The notes beneath the pieces were generated by a model. It had not been told where the DNA came from and did no database searches. It saw only the letters and a list, made by a program, of their open reading frames with translations. Below, piece after piece: positions 43,398-50,606 of a DNA stretch of 64,000 nucleotides (position 1 is its first letter; each line of letters starts with the position of its first letter). The translations under genes and the position numbers were made by a program. Source of the stretch: Microbacterium sp. SA39 (GTDB lineage Bacteria > Actinomycetota > Actinomycetes > Actinomycetales > Microbacteriaceae); the NCBI RefSeq assembly GCF_000967865.1, contig NZ_JXRU01000035.1, forward strand, positions 124,001 through 188,000. The letters are read 5' to 3'.

Positions 43398-43450
43398 GCA
43401 CGCCGCACGGCCACGGTCACGGTCACGGTCACGACGAGTCGACGTCATGA
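43394..43450 (+). CDS. His-Gly repeat micropeptide (18 aa)
   Basis: Encodes 'MSTPHGHGHGHGHDESTS': five His alternating with Gly, then acidic/Ser residues, a sequence that should bind Ni, Co, Cu or Zn. A good ribosome site (GAAGGA, 8 bases before ATG) and the ATGA link to the upstream frame argue for real translation. It ends the ArsR-MFS-HisD operon, which fits a metal-chelating or metal-chaperone job. Too short for homology judgement by eye; conservation in relatives is the key test. Confidence 0.6.
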   Translation: MSTPHGHGHGHGHDESTS

Positions 43451-43745
43451 ATATCCGCGCCCGCGCGACCGACAACGCTCGCCATCCACCCTTCGGCGGC
43501 GACGCGGCGACGTGACCGTTCTGGCTATCGTTGAGACATGCCACGGGGTGTTCGTGGCCCGGCGATCCCCGTTCCGTCGCCGCAGTCCTCACGATCCTCG
43601 CCCTGCACTTCGGCGAACGTCTGCTTCTGCTGGTGCTGCGCCTTGCAGAGCAGCTCCGCCGCTGGTGGTCACGACGCGTCCGCGTCGCCGCCGCACCCGT
43701 GTCGCCCCTTCCGACCGAGGTGCACCGAACGAAAGGCACACTGCC
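43451..43745 (+). other. 295-bp gap before copC gene, no assigned gene
   Basis: A further 22-codon frame starts at ATG 43447 (overlapping the peptide stop) and ends 43515, where a GTG at 43512 overlaps it in turn. From about 43590 one frame has coding-like composition and a hydrophobic stretch ('LALHFGERLLLLVLRLAEQL') but has no stop before it runs into the copC gene out of frame. I cannot call a gene here. Confidence 0.4.
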
Positions 43746-44381
43746 ATGCCCACCACGACCAGACGCGGCCGCGCCATCGCTGCGGCCAGCGCTCTTCTCA
43801 TATTCCTCGCCGTCGGAGCCGGGGCCAGCCCCGCGTTCGCGCACGAGAGCCTCGTCTCCAGCTCGCCCGCCGAAGGAGAGCAACTCGCCGCACCCCCGGA
43901 GCAGATCACCCTCGTCTTCAGCGACTCCGTCCTCACGATGGGAGCTGAAGTCGTCATCAACGACACCTCCGGACGGAACTGGGTCGAAGGGGCGGCGGCG
44001 ATCAACGGTTCCACCGTGATAGCCACCGTTGCCGAGGGCATGCCGGCAGGCGACTACGAGGTGATCTGGAAGGTCGTCTCCGGAGACGGGCACCCGATCA
44101 GTGCTCTCATTCCCTTTTCCGTCCTGGCAGGATCGCCGACGCCGACGCCGACGCCGACAGCGAGCGCGGCCCCTGGACCGACCGCTTCCGCGACCGCCGC
44201 CGACGGCGATCCTGACATCACATCCACGGAAGCCGAGACCACGGGAGTGCAACCGTGGCAGTTCGGACTGATCATCGCGTCCGTGATCGTCATCGGAGGC
44301 GGACTCTGCATCGCGATCCTCCTTCTGATGCGCCGCCGCAGAGCACGAGACCGCAGCACGAACGAAACGAGCAACGAGTAG
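43746..44381 (+). CDS. CopC-domain copper-binding protein, membrane-anchored
   Basis: A 211-residue secreted protein. Signal peptide ends 'SPAFA', leaving His as the first mature residue ('HESLVSSSPAEGE'), as in CopC/PcoC where it binds Cu(II); the matching His is in 'VSGDGHPISA'. A Pro-Thr linker and a C-terminal transmembrane helix ('LIIASVIVIGGGLCIAILLL') anchor it. Start ATG 43746 begins the signal sequence; GTG 43512 in frame would add an unlikely basic extension. No CopD follows. Confidence 0.9.
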   Translation: MPTTTRRGRAIAAASALLIFLAVGAGASPAFAHESLVSSSPAEGEQLAAPPEQITLVFSDSVLTMGAEVVINDTSGRNWVEGAAAINGSTVIATVAEGMPAGDYEVIWKVVSGDGHPISALIPFSVLAGSPTPTPTPTASAAPGPTASATAADGDPDITSTEAETTGVQPWQFGLIIASVIVIGGGLCIAILLLMRRRRARDRSTNETSNE

Positions 44382-44389
44382 CAACGTGA

Positions 44390-44419
44390 TGGGGACCCCC
44401 GAACGGCGCGGGGTCCCCA
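44390..44419 (+). terminator. Terminator of copC gene
   Basis: Perfect 10-bp stem TGGGGACCCC/GGGGTCCCCA with a 10-nt loop, 9 bp past the copC stop, followed by a T/A-rich stretch. Confidence 0.7.
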
Positions 44420-44454
44420 CCGCGTATTATTCTGAACTTTCCGTGACCAAACCG

Positions 44455-44481
44455 TTGCATTCGTTACCTCGCCGTTATACA
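44455..44481 (+). promoter_or_regulatory. Promoter of short leader transcript
   Basis: TTGCAT (44455-44460) and TATACA (44476-44481), 15 bp apart, resemble -35 and -10 boxes. Transcription would begin near 44488, about 5 bases before a GTG-started mini-ORF. Confidence 0.5.
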
Positions 44482-44492
44482 GTGATCACACG

Positions 44493-44525
44493 GTGAATGT
44501 TTGCTGTGGCACTCACCGCATGTGA
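44493..44525 (+). CDS. Leader peptide with tandem Cys codons
   Basis: GTG-started 10-codon frame 'MNVCCGTHRM', nearly leaderless on the predicted transcript. Two adjacent Cys codons followed by a hairpin and a strong terminator is the layout of a Cys-responsive attenuator, known in actinobacteria for poly-Cys leaderless ORFs. Here only two Cys occur, so the case is modest. Confidence 0.4.
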   Translation: MNVCCGTHRM

Positions 44526-44554
44526 TTGCAGGACACTCTTGGTGCAAGGGACAA

Positions 44555-44584
44555 GGGCCGGTCGGGAGCCTCTCCGACCGGCCC
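44555..44584 (+). terminator. Strong intrinsic terminator / attenuator
   Basis: Perfect 11-bp stem GGGCCGGTCGG/CCGACCGGCCC, 8-nt loop, then TTTACT. A smaller hairpin TTGCA/TGCAA (44528-44547) precedes it. It ends the short leader transcript 27 bp before the MarR gene. Confidence 0.75.
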
Positions 44585-44598
44585 TTTACTGTCCCCGC

Positions 44599-44604
44599 TA
44601 TCCT
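44599..44604 (+). promoter_or_regulatory. -10 box of MarR gene
   Basis: TATCCT lies 6 bp before ATG 44611 and just after the terminator, so the MarR mRNA may start at its own start codon (leaderless). Confidence 0.4.
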
Positions 44605-44610
44605 GTGAGC

Positions 44611-45039
44611 ATGACCGATCGCAAGCTCGCCCTGGAGGCATGGGAGAGCCTGTTCCGCGCGCAGCACGAACTGTTCGACGAGATGCTCGTCGACTTCGAG
44701 CACGGCGACCTCGCGCAGGCCGAGTACGACGTGCTGCTCACCGTCACCCGCGCCCCCGACATGACGGCCCGCCTGCGTGATGTCACGACGAACATGCTGA
44801 TCAGTCAGCCCAGCGTCTCTCGTCTCGTCGATCGCATGGTCACCCGCGGTCTCGTCGCGAAATGCCCTGACCCGGAAGACGGCCGGGGCGCACTCATCCG
44901 CGCGACGGATGCCGGTGCCCGCACCTTCCGTGCCCTGGCCACGATCCACGGCCGCTCGATCGCCCAGCGCATGTCGCGGCTCGACGACGACGAGCTCCGC
45001 ACCCTCCGCGACCTGGCCGAGAAGCTCCGCCGCGGCTGA
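44611..45039 (+). CDS. MarR-family transcriptional regulator
   Basis: A 142-residue winged-helix protein: 'LAQAEYDVLLTVTRAPDMTA', 'ISQPSVSRLVDRMVTRGLVA', 'PEDGRGALIRATDAG' (wing). The start ATG 44611 gives the family length; GTG 44605 is also possible. Ligand and targets are unknown. A repeat-like hairpin follows it, separating it from the flotillin gene. Confidence 0.87.
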   Translation: MTDRKLALEAWESLFRAQHELFDEMLVDFEHGDLAQAEYDVLLTVTRAPDMTARLRDVTTNMLISQPSVSRLVDRMVTRGLVAKCPDPEDGRGALIRATDAGARTFRALATIHGRSIAQRMSRLDDDELRTLRDLAEKLRRG

Positions 45040-45051
45040 TCCTTCGCTCCC

Positions 45052-45100
45052 GTGGCACCTATGGCGGGTGCGGGGCACTTCTACCCGCCACGAGTGCCAC
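45052..45100. repeat. Long imperfect inverted repeat after MarR gene
   Basis: Arms 45052-45069 and 45083-45100 (GTGGCAC...GGCGGGT and its complement) match at 15 of 18 positions. It can act as a terminator and resembles dispersed palindromic elements in intergenic DNA. Confidence 0.55.
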
Positions 45101-45187
45101 CGGAACGCACGCGCGGCATCCGGCATCTGGCAGGGTGGACCCTGAAGGCGCGCAGCATCGCGCGTCGGGGGGAAAAGGAGACTCACT

Positions 45188-46792
45188 ATGGAGATCGCCG
45201 GAATCATCGGCATCCTCGTCATCGTCGGCATCGCTGTCGTCGTCGTCGTCGTTCTGCTGCTCATCCTGCTGCTGTTCGCACGCAGCTGGATCAAGGTCGC
45301 CCGAGCGGACGAGGCGCTCGTCATCTCGGGACGCAAGCAGAAGGTGCAACTCGCCGTCCTGAGCGCTGACGGCTCGAGCCGCGACGAGATGACCGAGTCG
45401 CCCGTCACGGTCATCGTGAACGGCAAGGCCGTCGTCAACCCGATCACGCAGCGCCACGAGATCATCTCGCTGCGCTCGCGTCAGGTCTCCCTCAACGCCG
45501 AGGCGCAGTCGCTCGACAGCGTCACGCTGAACGTCGACGGGGTAGCGATCGTGAAGATCGGCTCCGACCCTCTGCTGGTGCGTCGCGCCGCGGAACGCTT
45601 CGCCTCGCAGGACTCCGCGATCGAGCAGTTCACGACCGAGCAGCTCGAGGGCGCCCTCCGCGGCATCGTCGCCACGCTCTCGGTCGTCGAGCTCATGCGC
45701 GAGCGGAAGAAGTTCTCCGACCAGATCGCCGCCGACGTCTCGCAGGAGCTCGCCGAGCAGGGTCTGATCCTCGATTCGTTCCAGATCAAGGGCATCACCG
45801 ACAAGGTCGGCTACATCCAGTCGCTCGGTGCTCCCGAGATCCAGGCGAAGCGTCAGTCGGCGGAGATCTCGCAGACCAACGCCGACCGTGCGATCAACCA
45901 GAAGAACATCTCGAACCAGGAAGCCAACCTGATCGAGCAGACCGCGCTCGACACCAACACCGCCAACTCCAACGCCGGCATCGGCCGTGCGCGGGCGGAG
46001 GCGGAGCAGGCCGAGAACCTCGCCCGCGAGCAGGCGCAGCAGGCCGTTCTGCAGCAGCAGGCCGAGAACCGGCAGGCACAGCTGGATGCCGACGTCAAGC
46101 GCGTCGCCGACGCCCAGCGGTATGAGGCCGAGACCCGCGCGCAGGCCGAGCTGTACACACGCGAGAAGGCTGCCGAGGCCGCGTCGATCGAGCAGGTCAA
46201 GCAGGCCGAGGCCCGCACCCGCATCGCCGAACAGCAGGCAGAGGCCGACAAGGCCCGCGCCGCCGGTGAGGCCGCAGCGGCTGTCGCCAGCGCCACAGGT
46301 GAAGCCGACGCCCTGCGCTCCAAGGCTGAGGCCGAAGCGCACGCCCGACGGCTGCGCGCCAACGCCGAGGCCGATGCCATCCGCGCTGAGGGTGACGCCC
46401 GGGCCGCCGCGCTCGAGGCAGAGGCCAAGGCCATCGCCTCCAACCAGGACGCGTTCCTCTCGCAGCGCGTGCTCGAGGTGCTGCCGTCGATCATGGCCGA
46501 GTTCGCGAAGGGCTACTCCGCGATCGGCAACGTGTCGATCATCGGCAGCTCCGGCCAGGACGGAGCCTCAGACGTCGTCGGTGCCGACAGCGCGAAGGCA
46601 CTGCGCTCGGTGTTCGACAGTGTCCACGCGGCCACCGGGCTCGACCTCGCCGGCATCATCCAGGGACAGGCTGTCGGCCGCGGAATCGGCGAAGGTGTGG
46701 TTGCGGCCGCTCCTCCGGCACCGGCGAAGACCCGCACGGCGAAGCCCACCACTCCTCCGCCCCCGCCCGCGCCGCCGGCTGCGGCCGAGTAG
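45188..46792 (+). CDS. Flotillin-like SPFH-domain protein
   Basis: A 534-residue membrane-scaffold protein. One N-terminal transmembrane helix (about 5-30), an SPFH/Band 7 domain (35-210), a long Glu/Ala-rich coiled coil (220-430) with 'EADALRSKAEAEA'-type repeats, and a Pro/Ala-rich tail. It matches FloT/YqiK flotillins that organise membrane microdomains. AAAAGGAG lies upstream of the ATG. No NfeD partner is adjacent. A 13-bp stem terminator follows. Confidence 0.9.
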   Translation: MEIAGIIGILVIVGIAVVVVVVLLLILLLFARSWIKVARADEALVISGRKQKVQLAVLSADGSSRDEMTESPVTVIVNGKAVVNPITQRHEIISLRSRQVSLNAEAQSLDSVTLNVDGVAIVKIGSDPLLVRRAAERFASQDSAIEQFTTEQLEGALRGIVATLSVVELMRERKKFSDQIAADVSQELAEQGLILDSFQIKGITDKVGYIQSLGAPEIQAKRQSAEISQTNADRAINQKNISNQEANLIEQTALDTNTANSNAGIGRARAEAEQAENLAREQAQQAVLQQQAENRQAQLDADVKRVADAQRYEAETRAQAELYTREKAAEAASIEQVKQAEARTRIAEQQAEADKARAAGEAAAAVASATGEADALRSKAEAEAHARRLRANAEADAIRAEGDARAAALEAEAKAIASNQDAFLSQRVLEVLPSIMAEFAKGYSAIGNVSIIGSSGQDGASDVVGADSAKALRSVFDSVHAATGLDLAGIIQGQAVGRGIGEGVVAAAPPAPAKTRTAKPTTPPPPPAPPAAAE

Positions 46793-46802
46793 CACCAGTC
46801 AC

Positions 46803-46839
46803 AGCGGATGCCGCGGCCGATTCGGTCGCGGCATCCGCT
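46803..46839 (+). terminator. Terminator of flotillin gene
   Basis: Perfect 13-bp stem AGCGGATGCCGCG with its complement around an 11-nt loop, followed by GTTCTCTC, 10 bp past the stop. Confidence 0.7.
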
Positions 46840-46858
46840 GTTCTCTCGGCCGGCACGC

Positions 46859-46943
46859 GTGCACAACTCAGCAAGAATCTCGAGAAACCGGCGAGATCGG
46901 CCTTGATCGGCCCGATCTGACAAGTTCTTGCTGAATTGTGCAC
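46859..46943. repeat. Palindromic element upstream of hrpB
   Basis: 19-bp arms GTGCACAACTCAGCAAGAA and its near-complement (46925-46943, one mismatch) enclose a 47-bp centre that itself contains GATCGGCC inverted words. The right arm CTTGCTGAATTGTGCAC recurs as CTTGCTGAATTGTGAAC downstream of hrpB. Confidence 0.65.
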
Positions 46944-46999
46944 GGGCATCCCGGCTGCCGGCGCCCGACGACCCCGACCCGACCCGGCAGACTGGGGAG

Positions 47000-49552
47000 A
47001 TGACCCCCGCCGCCTTCGATCTCGCGACCATCGGCGCGGGCCTGTCGTTCGCGGCGGCTGTCGACGAGCTCTCGTCGACCCTGGACACCAGCACGTCGGC
47101 GGTCGTCAGCGCCCCTCCCGGCACCGGCAAGACGACGCTCGTGCCGCCGCTGCTGGCCTCGCGCTCCCCCGGCCGCGTGGTCGTCACCCAGCCGCGCCGA
47201 GTCGCGGCCAGGGCAGCCGCGCGCCGTCTGACGCAGCTCGACGGCTCGCCGCTCGGAACTCGAGTGGGGTTCACTGTCCGCGGCGAGCGCGTGGTCACCC
47301 GCGAGACCCGGGTCGAGTTCGTCACGGCGGGTGTGCTGCTCCGGCGCCTGCTCGACGACCCCGGCCTCGCGGGGGTGGATGCCGTGATCATCGATGAGGT
47401 GCATGAGCGGGCGCTCGAGACGGACCTGCTGATCGGCCTGCTCTCGGAGGTGCGCGAGCTGCGCGACGACCTGGTGCTGATCGCGATGTCGGCGACCCTC
47501 GACGCGGCACGGGTCGCCGCCGTCCTCGGCAGGGACGACCGGCCCGCGCCGATCATCCACCACGACGTCCCCGCCTTCCCGCTGACCGAACGGTGGGCCC
47601 CGAGCCCCGCGCCACGCCTCGATGAGCGCGGAGTCACCTGGGCCTTCCTCGATCACGTCGCAAGGACCACGGCATCCGCCGCCCTGGAGCAGAACCGCGA
47701 CGACCCCACGGCCGACGTGCTGGTCTTCGCGCCGGGTGCGCGCGAGGTGTCGGAGATCGCGCGCCGCATCCGCGACGCGACCGAGGCGTTCGATGTGCGC
47801 GCGTTGCACGGCCGAATGCCCGCCGCCGAACAGGATGCCGTGATCCGCGGTCGCCGCCCCGACGAGCAGGCCCGCATCATCGTCACCACCTCGCTCGCGG
47901 AGTCCTCGCTCACCGTGCCGGGCGTCCGGCTCGTGGTGGACACCTGCCTCGCCCGCACCCCGCAGCGCGACGCCGCACGCGGGATGACCGGACTCGTGAC
48001 CGTCGCCGCCTCCCGCTCCTCGTGCGTGCAGCGTGCCGGCCGCGCCACCCGCCAGGGACCGGGCATCGTGGTCCGCTGCGTCGACGAGCGCACCTATGCC
48101 GCGGCTCCCGCTCGCCCGACTCCCGAGATCGCCTCGACCGACCTCGCCGATGCGGCCCTGCTGCTGGCTTGCTGGGGCGCGCCGGGCGGCGCAGGATTGC
48201 GGATGATCGACCCGCTGCCCGCCGACAGCCTGACGGAGGCCGTCACGGTGCTGCGCGGCCTCGGCGCGATCGACGACGGCGGCCGAGCCACGGCAGAGGG
48301 CCGTGCCCTGGCTCGCATCCCGACCGATCCGCGGCTCGCCCGGGCCCTGCGCGACGGCAGCCCGGTCGTAGGCACCCGGCTCGCCGCCGAGGTCGTGGCA
48401 CTGCTGGGCGGCGACGTTCGCAGCGCGGACGCCGACGTCGCGCAGACCCTCATCGCTCTGCGGGGCGGACGAAAGCCGGATGCGCGTCGGTGGCGCAGCG
48501 ATGCCGATCGCCTCGAGCGCATGACGACGTCGGCTCCAGCTGTGCGCTCCGGTCTCGACGGCGTCGGCCTCGTGATCGCGCTGGCGTTCCCCGAGCGGGT
48601 TGCCCGGCGCGTGGATCGCACGGCCACCGGGGCGACCTTCCTGCTGGCATCCGGAACCCGCGCGGGAGTGACCGGCCCGCTCGCGGCGGTCGAGTGGCTG
48701 GCCATCGCGGATGTCGCCCGCGCCTCCGGGCGTGCGGCAGCCGGCTCCGGCGCGATCGTGCGGTCCGCGGCGACGCTGACCGAGCAGCAGATGGAGCAGG
48801 CGGCGAGCCACCTGATCACCGACCGCGTCGAGGCGGAGTTCGTCGGAGGTCGCATCCAGGCACGTCGCGAGCGCCGCGTGGGCGCGATCCTGCGTTCCTC
48901 CGCGCCGGTGCGTGCGTCGGCCGACGAAGGGCGGGATGCTGTTCGCCGAGAGCTACGGCGTGAAGGGCTGGGCCTGTTCACCTGGTCCGCGTCCGCTGTC
49001 GCGCTACGGAGCCGTCTGGCGCTGCTGCATCGCGAGCTGGGATCACCGTGGCCCGATGTGTCGGATGCCGGACTCCTCGCAGCCCTCGACGCGTGGCTCG
49101 CACCCGAGCTGGACTCCCTCGCCGGCGGGACCCCGGTGGCACGGTTGGATCTGACGTCGGCACTGGGCCGCCAGCTGCCGTGGCCCGCGGCGGCCCGTCT
49201 CGATGAGCTCGTGCCGGAGCGGCTCGAGGTGCCCAGCGGGTCCCGCGTCCGCATCGCGTACCCGAGCGTCGACGACCCGGACGCCCGGCCCGTCGTCGCG
49301 GTCAAGCTGCAGGAGTGCTTCGGCTGGGCGGAGACCCCCCGGCTGGTCGACGGCCGGGTGCCGGTGCTCTTCCACCTGCTCTCCCCCGGCGGACGCCCGC
49401 TCGCCGTGACCGACGACCTCACCTCGTTCTGGTCGGGCCCGTACGCCCAGGTTCGTGCCGAGATGCGGGGCCGCTACCCGAAGCATCCGTGGCCGGAGGA
49501 TCCCTGGGCCGCCGCGCCGACACGGCACACCAAGCGCCGGGCCGGGGGCTGA
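47000..49552 (+). CDS. hrpB: ATP-dependent helicase HrpB
   Basis: An 850-residue DEAH-family helicase. Walker A 'APPGTGKTT' at 38-46, 'DEVHERALETD' near 132, 'SATLDA', and 'QRAGRATRQGPG' (motif VI type) are in order, with the HrpB C-terminal domain ending 'LTSFWSGPYAQVRAEMRGRY' and 'KHPWPEDPWAA', a diagnostic HrpB tail. Role in RNA or DNA metabolism is unclear in bacteria. ATG 47000 is used; an upstream extension crosses a palindromic repeat and is not credible. Confidence 0.92.
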   Translation: MTPAAFDLATIGAGLSFAAAVDELSSTLDTSTSAVVSAPPGTGKTTLVPPLLASRSPGRVVVTQPRRVAARAAARRLTQLDGSPLGTRVGFTVRGERVVTRETRVEFVTAGVLLRRLLDDPGLAGVDAVIIDEVHERALETDLLIGLLSEVRELRDDLVLIAMSATLDAARVAAVLGRDDRPAPIIHHDVPAFPLTERWAPSPAPRLDERGVTWAFLDHVARTTASAALEQNRDDPTADVLVFAPGAREVSEIARRIRDATEAFDVRALHGRMPAAEQDAVIRGRRPDEQARIIVTTSLAESSLTVPGVRLVVDTCLARTPQRDAARGMTGLVTVAASRSSCVQRAGRATRQGPGIVVRCVDERTYAAAPARPTPEIASTDLADAALLLACWGAPGGAGLRMIDPLPADSLTEAVTVLRGLGAIDDGGRATAEGRALARIPTDPRLARALRDGSPVVGTRLAAEVVALLGGDVRSADADVAQTLIALRGGRKPDARRWRSDADRLERMTTSAPAVRSGLDGVGLVIALAFPERVARRVDRTATGATFLLASGTRAGVTGPLAAVEWLAIADVARASGRAAAGSGAIVRSAATLTEQQMEQAASHLITDRVEAEFVGGRIQARRERRVGAILRSSAPVRASADEGRDAVRRELRREGLGLFTWSASAVALRSRLALLHRELGSPWPDVSDAGLLAALDAWLAPELDSLAGGTPVARLDLTSALGRQLPWPAAARLDELVPERLEVPSGSRVRIAYPSVDDPDARPVVAVKLQECFGWAETPRLVDGRVPVLFHLLSPGGRPLAVTDDLTSFWSGPYAQVRAEMRGRYPKHPWPEDPWAAAPTRHTKRRAGG

Positions 49553-49569
49553 ATCTCGCCCCGCCGGGC

Positions 49570-49655
49570 GTTCGCAATTCAGTCAGTTCTGCGCGCGGCA
49601 CCCCGAAACCGACCTCCTCGGCCGGCCTCGGCCACGTCCTTGCTGAATTGTGAAC
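49570..49655. repeat. Palindromic element downstream of hrpB
   Basis: Arms GTTCGCAATTCAG (49570-49582) and CTGAATTGTGAAC (49643-49655) match with one mismatch around a 60-bp GC-rich centre. It shares the CTTGCTGAATTGTG word with the element at 46859-46943, so both probably belong to one dispersed family. Confidence 0.6.
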
Positions 49656-49703
49656 GCCGGACGCCGTCAGCGGATGCGCCGGACCACGGCACGGGTCCGT
49701 TCA

Positions 49704-50459
49704 TCAGTCGAGAAGATGGCGAAGATACCGGTCCGGCTGGTCGAGGAACGAGCGCCAGTGGTTCACGATCTCGAGGTCGTCCCACTCGGCGGACCGGATG
49801 CCCCAGTCGCCGACCTCGAGGATCTTCGCGCCCGGCAGTGCGGCGAGCACCGGTGAGTGGGTCGCGCACAGCACCTGCCCGCCCTCGTCGGCGATGCGGC
49901 TCAGGACCGCGATCAGCGCGAGCGTCGAGTTGAAGGAGAGCGCCGCCTCGGGCTCGTCGAGGCAGTAGAAGCCGGGTTCGTCGAAGCGGCTCTCCAGCAG
50001 TGCGAGGAACGACTCTCCGTGACTCATCTCATGGAAAGGCACGTCGGGTGCGCTGGTCGAGGGGTTCTCCTCGAGATACGTGTAGAAGGAGTGCATCGTC
50101 TCGGCGCGCAGGAAGAATCCCCAGCGGCTCGATCCCACGCCGCGCTGCAGGCGCAGCCATTCCGACAGCGGAGACTCGGTCGGGCGCGTGCGGTGCATCG
50201 CCTGCCGGGATCCGCCCTCCGGCGACAGTCCGTACGCGATCGCGATCCCCTCGACGATCGTCGACTTGCCGCTGCCGTTCTCCCCCACCAAGAACGTCAC
50301 GCCCGGGTCGAGTTCGATGCCCTCGCGCAGCACCTGGGCGACCGCGGGGATATCGGTCGGCCAGCCTGATCCGGCGGCCGGCGCGTCGTCGGACGGCTGC
50401 ACGGTCACGACCGGCTGCTCGCGTCGTCGGCGGCTGCCGGCCTCCCAGATCGACTCCAT
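49704..50459 (-). CDS. AAA/ABC-type ATPase (RecF/SMC-like)
   Basis: A 251-residue ATPase: Walker A 'GENGSGKST' at 59-67, a signature-like 'MSHGESFLALLESRF', and Walker B 'YCLDEPEAALS' with a switch His in 'CATHSPVL'. The composition fits small 'AAA family ATPase' proteins of the ABC/OLD superclass (COG3910-like). No partner nuclease is next to it. The start ATG 50459 begins the homologous part. Confidence 0.85.
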   Translation of the reverse strand: MESIWEAGSRRRREQPVVTVQPSDDAPAAGSGWPTDIPAVAQVLREGIELDPGVTFLVGENGSGKSTIVEGIAIAYGLSPEGGSRQAMHRTRPTESPLSEWLRLQRGVGSSRWGFFLRAETMHSFYTYLEENPSTSAPDVPFHEMSHGESFLALLESRFDEPGFYCLDEPEAALSFNSTLALIAVLSRIADEGGQVLCATHSPVLAALPGAKILEVGDWGIRSAEWDDLEIVNHWRSFLDQPDRYLRHLLD

Positions 50460-50525
50460 GCCGCTCCCTCCGCCCACTCCGAGGATCCTAAGCGCGTGCA
50501 CCGACACGGCCGACCGGCCCGTCTC

Positions 50526-50573
50526 TGTGCGAGCGGCCCCTCTGCGACGCGCCATAAAGGGGCGGCTCGCACA
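50526..50573. repeat. 16-bp inverted repeat, terminator of sdaA or dispersed palindrome
   Basis: TGTGCGAGCGGCCCCT (50526-50541) pairs with 50558-50573, one mismatch, 16-nt loop. It lies downstream of the L-serine dehydratase gene (minus strand) and may end its transcript. Confidence 0.55.
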
Positions 50574-50606
50574 CAACGGGAATGGTCGGCGTAAGAGAGC
50601 AGGGGC

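Noticed and set aside
43512..43745. GTG-started extension of CopC
   Set aside because: The true signal peptide begins at ATG 43746; the extension is Arg/Pro-rich without any feature and would hide the signal sequence.
45188..46792. Antisense long frames over the flotillin gene as separate genes
   Set aside because: They mirror the coiled-coil repeat composition and have no start signals or recognisable domains.
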